Shown here: positions 24,601-36,600 of the stretch, in pieces | Position numbering within the stretch: position 1 is the stretch's first letter | Layout of the letters: each line of letters opens with the position of its first letter | Assembly (NCBI GenBank): GCA_020002185.1 | Contig: CM034535.1 | Coordinates: 64,288,757-64,352,756, forward strand | Source of the DNA: Paraescarpia echinospica | Lineage: Eukaryota > Annelida > Polychaeta > Sabellida > Siboglinidae | Length of the DNA: 64,000 nt | Direction: 5' to 3' | The notes under the pieces: model-generated | The model's database searches: none | Told to the model about the DNA's origin: nothing | What the model saw: the letters and a program-made list of their open reading frames with translations, nothing else | Program-made: the position numbers and the translations under genes

Positions 24601-27600
24601 GAATCAGTCCCCGCAGGGTGGTGCCAGACACAACCGTTCCCACGCCCTGTGGCAATAAATACGCTGATTGTTTAAACAGTCAAACTGATTGCACTTGGGA
24701 TTCCGTGAGACTAATGTTGTGCACCGTATACTGGTAAACCGGTAAACCGGTTTTTCTATACGGTTTTGAAACCGGTGTTTTGATTCAGCCAAGCTGATAT
24801 TCCATACGGTATGTATAGTTTTTGTATACATCATCAACTATTAAGGCTTAAGTGTAGCCAGTACCCGAAAACGGCCATATAATAATTATGTTATATCTCT
24901 ATTAATACTGAACATATCTTAAAGAAATTTGGTGTATTAGTTAGATAAATGATGTTTGAAATATGGGCTCATTTGCTTGTGTATTATCATGGCAATGATT
25001 GTTTCTAGTGAGACTGATTTTCACATCTTTGAAAATTATTCTGAGCTAACAAATGCCGTTGTCAAGAATCATCAGCTAGAATACTTCTTTGTGCAATGAG
25101 GTTTTGGGCAAGAATATCTGACTGCAATGACTGTTGTTCAGGTATTAGCATTTTTCAAGACGTTTTGAAAAATGCTCAAACCTAAAGTCCCATCTCACAA
25201 AAGTCATTGCAGTGAGATTTCCTTGCCCAAAACCACCTTATTGCACAAAGGAGTATTCTAGCTGATGATTCTTGACAACTGCATTATCACACATACAGTT
25301 GTTAGCTCAGAATAATTTTCAAGGATGCATGCCCCCCTGTCACACTAGAAACGTTAATTGTCATGGTACTGCACAAACAATTGAGCCCATATTCCACATA
25401 TCAAATACTATTCATTTAACTAATCAGTATTCCAAATTTTTGTAAGATACGTTCAGTATTAACAGAGATATGGCCTATGGCCATTTTCGGGTAGTGGCTA
25501 CCCTTAAATAGTCCCAAACAATGTGAACCAAGCTGTACACTGCGCATGTCATTGCATCTAGCTGACAACCAAACAAAGAACGGGCTTCAAACTGTATGGA
25601 ATGATGCTATATATGCCTATGATTCGTCCTTAATTTTGTTTGAATGTCGTCTATGCAAAATGGATTTTTCATTTGTGAAGTTAATTATGTTTCAAACCAT
25701 CAATTCCGTGGGTGACCACAGAATTTTGTGTATAACGAAAAAAACCTATACCTTACTGTATAATATATATGGTACTTACTGTATAGAGCCATACGGTACA
25801 CAGATCTATGTGAGACGTTTCATCAATGGGGACATTAAAGCAACAGCGTATATTAGAGAACACGTCTGTAAAATGCAGTAATGTCCCACACAATAGGTAA
25901 AGCTTCTACTAGGCTGGACATGAGCAAAAAAATATGTAAACAATTATATTTAGCTTCTCTTGTTCAGTGTTGTATAACAAATGGTAGCCGCACTTCTTCT
26001 TATATTCATATTATTTCCTTTTTGGATTTTAGGTGATTGCTGTAAACACTGCTGAACAAAGCTGTATTAATAGTGTTAAGCAGTCTCTGTAATTGACTTA
26101 CATTCTCAAGGGATGGGTAAGGTTAGGAGCTTGAAAAAGAGGGAGCTTTCACATGATGCCGGAATTATATTTGCTCCACAGTGAACACCCACAGGGGTGA
26201 TTTCAATGTTTAGACACTCACAGGCACCGAGAAAGTGTCGTCAATCTGGAACTCTGCCGGTGCAGTAACATCACTGATGAGTCGTGTTGACAGCAGGTTG
26301 AGAAACATCTTCATCAGATCGAGGTTCTCCCCTGTTACATTCGACACTTGGAAGATGGGACACATCCTGGATGGCAATAAAAACATACGTAATACAACAA
26401 GTATTAATTCCGGTATTAACATATAAAACCACTGCATAACACGTTTTCGTTTACACAAAGCCACCACATTGTTGCTGAAGTAACTATTTGTTAGTTTAAA
26501 TATTAAGCAACCAATAACAAGTGAAACATGTTCAACAAAAACATAACTATAATATCATTAAGAATTTCCATTTGGGTGGCACATACAGCTAGGTAGCCAC
26601 TAAAAGCACATGACTTCATATGTATGTAAAATCGAACAAATGATTTACGTCCGTCTAAGGTATGGTATAAACCCTAAACCCGGTATGAAGCCTTAACCAT
26701 AGGCAAATTAAAAAAATAATTCATCCAAAATGTTGTAGATTAATCCCTGTTTGACCCCTGCAAACCGTTAAGGAGGGAAAGATAAAAGATACTGCAGCAC
26801 AGACATATGCCAACTCAATTATGTAGTTAGATTTTTGTTTTCACTGACATTAAATAATTTTATACTTTCTGACTGAAAACATGCATTATTTTCACAGAAT
26901 AAAATTAATATATTATTAAAATGAGTCTTCCTCTGCTACAACGTTGTGCTGTGACTGACGGACCAACCTCTCTGACGTGAAGTTTATGGCTGACACGACC
27001 ACGTCGTCCTTGCTCTGTACGAGCACGGGGATCTTGCGACAACCTGGAGACTTGAGAATACGCTGCAGCATCTTGAGCGTGTCCTGCAGCACGTTCACTG
27101 GACACATGTCAATCTTGGTGACAACTACAAACACAGGCACGTTGAGCGCCAGTGCCAGTCCAAGATGCTCCTTTGCCATCCCGACCACGCCGGCATTCGC
27201 TCCCACCTGAGTGAGGGGAAGATGATGTTACTTGTACGCTATAACATTCACACACTAATGTAGTAGAGAGGAACTTCACTATTAAGCCCACCTTTGGGAC
27301 TGGACAAAACTGACCTGAATAGCGAGGTGACCGTATCAGCAGGACTATTATCCTGCATGTGGAACAAATCTGGAACTGTTCTACGGTGACCTTAATTACG
27401 ACATGGCTGTATTATAGAGGTGACCATAAAGAGAGGTTTCGCCGTTTCATATTTTGCTGGTAAAGAAATATATTCAACAAGGGGCGTACTTTTGCCAATT
27501 GTGATGACGTCAGTGATACATGGTGCGTGGCACAAGATACCCTGGCAATGAGTGGACTGTGCTGTCATGACTGAATCTACTTCATACACAGCTATATTGG

Positions 27601-30600
27601 CCAATGATGTGGTCACTGACTGGAGTGAACTTATTCTGATGAGGGGGTGTGGGTTGTCCTGAAAGATAGGATGGCCCGGATGGATTATAACACACATTAA
27701 TGGGTTATACCTATTAATAAAAATTCTTGCCAGTCCAAAACAAGAAGGTGTCTAGATTAGTCCTTGGCGGTATCTCTAGGTTTGAACATTTGGATATAAA
27801 TTTAAGGATGATGACGGAATGGAAATTTCAGGAATAACCTCAATACACCAACCACATCAAACTATTGCCACAGACAGATGACGATGATATGACTGTAAAA
27901 CTTAAACGTTGCCCTTTAATATGTCGCTCAGTTGCTCACAACCTCATACCAACAAACTATACTTCCATATGAACTACAAGGATCAAGTGAAACAACAACC
28001 GGAATTTTTTTTAAAGGAACAATTCAGGTCATGAAAAAGACAGATATATTCTAAAAGTATCAAAACCTAGATGTGAAGTATGCAGAACTTTAGATATGAT
28101 GGAAATCTACAATACAGAACACCAGACCTTCAAAGGAAACAACTACCAACGTAATGAGACGACCCTGGTAACTTAGTAGTTGTGATTTCCATATATCTGA
28201 CCTAATCGTGTACATAAAGGATGCACCCACCATGAGCATGCTGACGTCTGGGGCATGTCCTGTCATACCAAACACGGTCGTTTTGAGGTATTTCTCATGT
28301 CCAGCGAGATCAATGAAAGTAATCACCTAAAACAAAATAACTTTCATAATCACAAACTAAATAAATATATGCACATATAAGCACTTGCCTAAAAGCAACC
28401 TAACACAATTTGCAATTAAAGGATACAAACTGTCAAGAGGACAGAAAGACACGGATCAATATCTCCGTCAATATTATTTCTCAGAATAATAGTAATGATT
28501 AATAGCCTGCCGCTACCTTGCTGGCCTGTTGGCAGATCTTGATCCAGTCGAGGTGGCCATGCTCTGGTTGGTTCACCACATTCCCGTAGCTATCGAAGCC
28601 AAGGATGTCGTTGCCAACGCTGCTCGTCCTGCCAGATTCTTTCTCATGCTTATGACGAAACAGCTTCTGTCGTGCAAACCCCCGACCGTTGTCAAGGTCA
28701 CCGTGGGTGAGGACCCCCAGCAGAGTGCTCTTGCCGGCGTCAACGTTTCCCACTACGGCCACTCTATGGGTGAAACACATTTTTATGATTTAAGAGTCTT
28801 TCTTTTAAACACAAATTTCCTTAAATCAGTGTCTGGCTTAGTTAAGCACTTAAATTCAGGTCCATAGAATTAGAAGGCTTATTTAAAAATGTGGATTTTT
28901 GTAATGTCTCAGCAAATAAGTTTTGGCATTTATTTAGACATTACGAGACATTAAGATTTTGAAAAGTGAACATTTTGAATGCGGCACCTTTAAACATAAT
29001 CATTTTTTTTATTTTAAATCGTATTCAATACAAATTCATCATTTAGATTCAAACATGGTCTAAGTTAGTAAATGTGGCTTGCCTCAACAATGGAGACAAA
29101 GTTTGTGAATTGGCTGGAATTACTATCCTTTGTAACAACTGCCCATGCCAGGGGACTGTTTCACAAAGAATGACCTCACCAGGAAAATCCATCAGTAAAC
29201 AGAATCTACAGTTAATTTTTATGCAGCTTTTAAAATTGCAAAAAACGCCACCATGTAACTGAGAAGTAATGTCTAGTAGTGTCTTCAGTGAGGACATTAA
29301 TTCCGTGATACACCAGCGAAAATGTCCCGGCGGTGTATCCTGATGTTGAATTTTCAGCATGCAAGACCACTGCGAAATCGGTTACAAAGAGTAAAATCGG
29401 GCTTATGAAGAATCAGAAGGATGTTTGTTTTACTTAGAAGAATGTTTGTGAAATGGTCCCCTGAGCTTCCTTATACACTACACAGTACCTGACTTCCATA
29501 AAGTCATCCTCGTCAGCACGGCAACGCAGAAGGTACTCGGCTATGTGTCCCGCCTTCTCTGGGTGTTGTCTCAGCAGAACACACTCCGTACCGAGGGTCT
29601 CAGCGATACTGCGCAGTGTGGCGACGGATGCCTCCATGTCTTCCTCACACAGGCCTGGCACATCATTCTCTGCAACACAATTCACCATTCCAGTGCCACC
29701 CAAACTTGTGATGACATAGAGACCAAACATCACAAGACAGTCTCTGATAGACAGGATTGCCCAAAGTCGTGTGCGCTGTCGTTGACAGCCTATGCTCCTC
29801 ATGGAGCGAGGGGCATAAGTAAAAAAGTAGACACCAAGTTTTTATGAATTGTGAGAGATTTGTTACAAACTTATACTTTGGTGAGTATATCATGCACATT
29901 TTATCTAGCAAACAGCACATTTCCTAATATTTTCCAATTAATTCCAGTTACATAAATGACAGGTAACACAATATAAGTCACAAGTCTTCACCAACATATA
30001 CCACGTACCATAATGACAGGTGACACAATATAAGTCACAAGTCTTCACCAACATATACCACATACCATAATGACAGGTGACACAATATAAGTCACAAGTC
30101 TTCACCAACATTTACCACGTACCATAATGACAGGTGACACAATATAAGTCACAAGTCTTCACCAACATATACCAAGTACCATAATGACAGGTATCACAAT
30201 ATAAGTCACAAGTCTTCACCAACATATACCATGTACCATAATGACAGGTAACACAATATAAGTCACACGTCTTCACCAACATATACCACGTACCATAATG
30301 ACAGGTAACATAATATAAGTCACAAGTCTTCACCAACATATACCACGTACCATAATGACAGGTAACACAATATAAGTCACAAGTCTTCACCAACATATAC
30401 CACGTACCATAATGACAGGTGACACAATATAAGTCACAAGTCTTCACCAACATATACCACGTACCATAATGACAGGTGACACAATATAAGTCACAAGTCT
30501 TCACCAACATATACCACGTACCATAATGACAGGTGACACAATATAAGTCACAAGTCTTCACCAACATATACCACGTACCGTAATGACAGCTGACATAATA

Positions 30601-33600
30601 TAAGTCATAAGTCTTCACCAACATATACCACGTACCATAATGACAGGTGACACAATATAAGTCACAAGTCTTCACCAACATATACCACGTACCATAATGA
30701 CAGGTGACACAATATAAGTCACACGTCTTCACCAACATATACCATGTACCATAATGACAGGTAACACAATATAAGTCATACGTCTTCACCAACATATACC
30801 ATGTACCATAATGATAGGTAACACAATATAAGTCACAAGTCTTCACCAACACATACAATGTACCATAATGACAGGTAACACAATATAAGTCACAGGTCTT
30901 CACCAACATATACCAAGTACCATAATGACAGGTGACACAATATAAGTCACAAGTCTTCACCAACATATACCACGTACCATAATGACAGGTGACACAATAT
31001 AAGTCACACGTCTTCACCAACATATACCATGTACCATAATGATAGGTAACACAATATAAGTCACAAGTCTTCACCAACACATACAATGTACCATAATGAC
31101 AGATAACACAATATAAGTCACAGGTCTTCACCAACATATACCAAGTACCATAATGACAGGTAACACAATATAAGTCACAAGTCTTCACCAACATATATCA
31201 TGTACCATAAATGACAGGTGACACAATATAAGTCACAAGTCTTCACCAACATATACGATGTACCATAAATGACAGGTAACACAATATAAGTCACAAGTCT
31301 TCACCAACATATACCAAGTACCATAATGACAGGTAACACAATATAAGTCACAAGTCTTCACCAACATATACCATGTACCATAATGACAGGTAACACAATA
31401 TAAGTCACAAGTCTTCACCAACATATACCACGTACCATAATGACAGGTGACACAATATAAGTCACAAGTCTTCACCAACATATACCACATACCATAATGA
31501 CAGGTAACACAATATAAGTCACAAGTCTTCACCAACATATACCACGTACCATAATGACAGGTAACACAATATAAGTCACAAGTCTTCACCAACATATACC
31601 ACGTACCATAATGACAGGTGACACAATATAAGTCACAAGTCTTCACCAACATATACCACGTACCATAATGACAGGTGACACAATATAAGTCACAAGTCTT
31701 CACCAACATATACCACGTACCATAATGACAGGTGACACAATATAAGTCACAAGTCTTCACCAACATATACCACGTACCATAATGACAGGTAACACAATAT
31801 AAGTCACAAGTCTTCACCAACATATACCACGTACCATGACAGGTAACACAATATAAGTCACAAGTCTTCAACAACATATACCACGTACCATAATGACATG
31901 TAACACAATATAAGTCACAAGTCTTCACCAACATATACCACGTACCATAATGACAGGTGACACAATATAAGTCACAAGTCTTCACCAACATATACCACGT
32001 ACCATAATGACAGGTAACACAATATAAGTCACAAGTCTTCACCAACATATACCACGTACCATAATGACAGGTAACACAATATAAGTCACAAGTCTTCACC
32101 AACATATACCAAGTACCATAATGACAGGTAACACAATATAAGTCACAAGTCTTCACCAACATATACCGTGTACCATAAATGACAGGTGACACAATATAAG
32201 TCACAAGTCTTCACCAACATATACCACGTACCATAATGACAGGTAACACAATATAAGTCACAAGTCTTCACCAACATATACTGTGTACCATAAATGACAG
32301 GTGACACAATATAAGTCACAAGTCTTCACCAACATATACCACGTACCATAATGACAGGTAACACAATATAAGTCACAAGTCTTCACCAACATATATACCA
32401 CGTACCATAATGACCGTATGTATTGGGACACTTAAAATTAATTAAATCATCAGCTGTCCCAAAACATAGGGTGCACAAAACAATTCTCAGATTCACTGTC
32501 CCAATACTTAGGGACACAAACGAATCCTGACGTCATGTCATCCCTGTTTTATTACACTAGTGTTAACCTGGCTTTGTAACTTCACCATGGTTACCTCATC
32601 TATTACCCTGCTACTAACTATTTTTGAATGACTAAACTATTGTTTTCTAAAATTTAATACAAATGCTTTTGTCAGAAATTTTACATTACCCCGAATAATG
32701 ACAGAAAGTGCCAAATGACTTGAAGTCTGCAATCAGAGCGTCTGCCAATATATCAGGAAGGGTGGGAAGTGGGGCAAGTTATTGACATCCTGTGATCAGA
32801 GTAGCCTTTGCAGTTAACAGTACTTTGATGTGGTAAGTGGCAACAATTATCTCAGAGCATCCTCGCAAGCCAAGGCTGTTTGCCATGCAAAACTAGCCCT
32901 GGCAGATCCCGTATGTGAAGTGCGGAAGTTAGCTGAGTCAAACTAGTAATTGACTTCGCCAGTCGCGACTGCATCACCCATGAGAACATCATATCCGCCC
33001 CAATTTGAAGATGAATAAACGATTTCTGGGAATCCCGTTCGTCCATTAGCTGAGCGGTATTGTGTATTCGAATAATTGCTTCTACTTCCTAAACATTGCA
33101 TGTAACATGAGCCACGATTGGTTAAAATTAGTTTTATTATGACCACCTGACCTGCCGACAGCCACTGATCTAGTGAGCGATTTCACAGGCTGAGCTTAAA
33201 TTCAGAGTTTCACAAAGTGACCTGCCAGGTGTACTTCTGGCTGGCACTGACGTAATCAGCGGCAGCGACCCTTGGCGCGATATGATGTTTCAGAGTACTT
33301 GGAGCTGATCTTCTCAGCTATAATTAGACTGAGCCTTGGTGTGTCAAGTGGCAACAATTGTTTTGGTGTAAAAGGGAGATTATCTTTCAAGCTATAATTA
33401 TAACAGTACAGCTGTAACCTTGGTCATTTATAATGAGCCAGCCAGAACTGTAGACATGGAGTAATTAGGGGCCCGGCATTGAATCTAGGGGCCAGTGGAC
33501 ACCCGCTAAATTCAGACCCTGAGATATTCTTCAAATTCCTACTAAACACACTGCAGATTAAAACATCAACAAATATAACAATGTGCAAGTCTTGGGACAA

Positions 33601-36600
33601 TGCAGACAGTCGAGAGATCACGCAGTTTTGTACATTGCAGCCAAACATTGAGGGACTGCAACTAGGATTTTAGATGCGTAATGTGACACTTCTTAAATGT
33701 ATAAAGGCCAGCTGGTAACTGAGAGAAGGCTCAGAAGGACGACACATCATTGCTGGTGCTACCATAATTCACATCACCCAAGTTTGTGTTGTATACGTCA
33801 AAGCAGCTGCGATTGTAATAAGTTTTATTGATACACTGTTTTTTTATTTATGCGTCTGCATCCGGGAAAAAAGTGGGTATGTGCTTGCCAGAAATATGAA
33901 TAATTGGTGTCCCAATACATAGGGACAAAAAATAATTACATTTACAAAGGTGTCCCAAAACATATGGTATAGAAAATATTTATTTTTTAGATTTTTAGGG
34001 TGTCCAAATATATATGGTCATTAGGATATGTACTTTGACTGTCATCCAATACTTGTGACTGGTAAACACGTTTTTGTTTTTTGGGCCCGACATCTGGCTT
34101 ATTTTCACACATAAACGCATGCGATTATATAAATAAGCATCAAACCATAAATTATGTAACAGCAAACAAACCTCGTACATTTTAAACATTTAATTCTACC
34201 ATTCCACTTGTTATCAACGACGTAGCTTCCAGCCAATGCTGGTAGTCGTTGCAAAAACATAATAAAAAAACCTTAAAAATGTAGAGCTCTAAATGTTGCT
34301 AAATCTTGTTGAACGCAGTTTGGAATGTTGCCGAGATCAAGCAATCATTCAGAAAGCCTCCTTGGCATCAAACAACATGAGGTGTTCAAGTCAAATGACG
34401 AGGAATCTTACCTCCAACACCCACAACAAAGATGGTCTCCCCTTGGCTCTCATCGATGCGAATCTGAAGTCGTTGCAGTAGCACGTCATATTCTTCCTCC
34501 GTCGGGCTCACAAGTGCCGTCTGGAACCACCATCAGGCTCTATACTACACTTCTACACATTTATTTCATGTGAAATTAACATATTGTGACATCATAGATT
34601 AGCTGCCATATCGTACAATATTTTTGGGCCTGCAAGTGAAAGAATTATTGTGTTTTGTTACTTCCGTACAATACTTGTAATCTTGATGTCCTACCATATT
34701 AAGGGGTTCTCAAAATGTTTGTGTCATTATCTCCATAAGACACAATAAAATGTACAACTAGTGCACAATTAGTGACATCAATGTTTCCATCATATTTCAT
34801 GCATTAAATTAACAACAAACAAGTTGTGAAGCGGGCATCTTGCTAAAATGTACAATTTAGAATAAATGACTTAATGATGAACATATCATCTTCTATTCTA
34901 ATCCACCATTGATCCTATGCAAGGACACACAGGCATCATCTAAAAATCCATTTTTATTCAATTATCTCCTCCATGCACGATGGTGAATAGTCACAGTCTG
35001 CTCTCTCTCTACTTCTGCCAGCATTTCAAAGTCACATACCAAGTCTCATTTTGTTTTACAAACATATGCGTGCGTGTCATTAGTACTTTAGCGTTATGTT
35101 TGTGGTTGGCCTTTCGGATATCCTTTCATCAGTCTGCAGCACACCTTTCGTGATACAGACTCGTATGCACGTGTAAAAAAGATTAATGTCATTTGGGGTT
35201 ATGTTCATCAGTGGACTGCGGAATGGCCGCAGATGAATAGTGTATATTCATCAACATGATGCAAGTGCTAGAAGAAAATATAACTGTTACTGTGCTGTTG
35301 ATTGGGTCTTGGTGACGTGTCAAGTTGTGGAGATAATGCTATATAATTTACTGTGAGTGGGCAGGTACAAAAGAAAATATAACTGTTACTGTGCTGTTGA
35401 TTGGGTCTTGGTGACGTGTCAAGTTGTGGAGATAATGCTATATAATTTACTGTGAGTGGGCAGGAACAAAAGAAAATATAACTGTTACTGTGCTGTTGAT
35501 TGGGTCTTGGTGACGTGTCAAGTTGTGGAGATAATGCTATATAATTTACTGTGAGTGGGCAGGTACAAAAGAAAATATAACTGTTACTGTGCTGTTGATT
35601 GGGTCTTGGTGACGTGTCAAGTTGTGGAGATAATGCTATATAATTTACTGTGAGTGGGCAGGTACAAAAGAAAATATAACTGTTACTGTGCTGTTGATTG
35701 GGTCTTGGTGACGTGTCAAGTTGTGGAGATAATGCTATATAATTTACTGTGAGTGGGCAGGTACAAAAGAAAATATAACTGTTACTGTGCTGTTGATTGG
35801 GTCTTGGTGACGTGTCAAGTTGTGGAGATAATGCTATATAATTTACTGTGAGTGGGCAGGTACAAAAGAAAATATAACTGTTACTGTGCTGTTGATTGGG
35901 TTTTGGTGACGTGTCAAGTTGTGGAGATAATGCTATATAATTTACTGTGAGTGGGCAGGTACAAAAGAATATATATCTGTTACTGTGCTGTTGATTGGGT
36001 CTTGGTGACGTGTCAAGTTGTGGAGATAATGCTATATAATTTACTGTGAGTGGGCAGGTACAAAAGAAAATATAACTGTTACTGTGCTGTTGATTGGGTC
36101 TTGGTGACGTGTCAAGTTGTGGATTATTCATTTTTGTTTAATACTACAACTGTTAGCATACGTATTATAACAAGAAATATAACAGTATGTGTAATTATAT
36201 ATGCACAAATATATGTTGGTGGCTTTTTAGCATTTTTTTCAGCCCAATCTCGCGTAACATAATGGAGCAGTCTATATATACACAACTAGTCTGCGCATGC
36301 AGAATCTAGGAGTATTTATGTGTGTGTGCGAGCATGTGTGCACGTGCGTGCATGAGTGCATGGAATATACCCAATATTGTTATAAATTATATTTGATTTC
36401 ATTTACAGAAGAAATGTTTTAACTATGACACCTTCTGTAAAGTTCAATTTTTAAAACAAACTCAGAATCTAAAAACAACGACAACTGTCCCTTCTATCAT
36501 AACTTGATTATTTCAAGACACCCAGATAACATATAGAACTTTACAAAGTGTAGAAAACATTGAGTGTATGCAATTACTAGGTAACTTAAGGTAAGCTGAA

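Noticed and set aside
25546..25881. 111-codon plus-strand frame in a GTPBP1 intron
   Set aside because: No recognisable domain or codon bias; AT-rich intronic sequence.
30112..32204. 360- and 323-codon frames repeating [19 protein letters not shown]
   Set aside because: Translation of the 57-bp intronic minisatellite; breaks coincide with unit-length changes.
29950..36123. CRISPR-like arrays
   Set aside because: Repeats are directly abutting with no unique spacers, and the surrounding genes are eukaryotic with introns.
35268..36131. 287-codon frame repeating [20 protein letters not shown]
   Set aside because: Translation of the 99-bp satellite in GTPBP1 intron 1.
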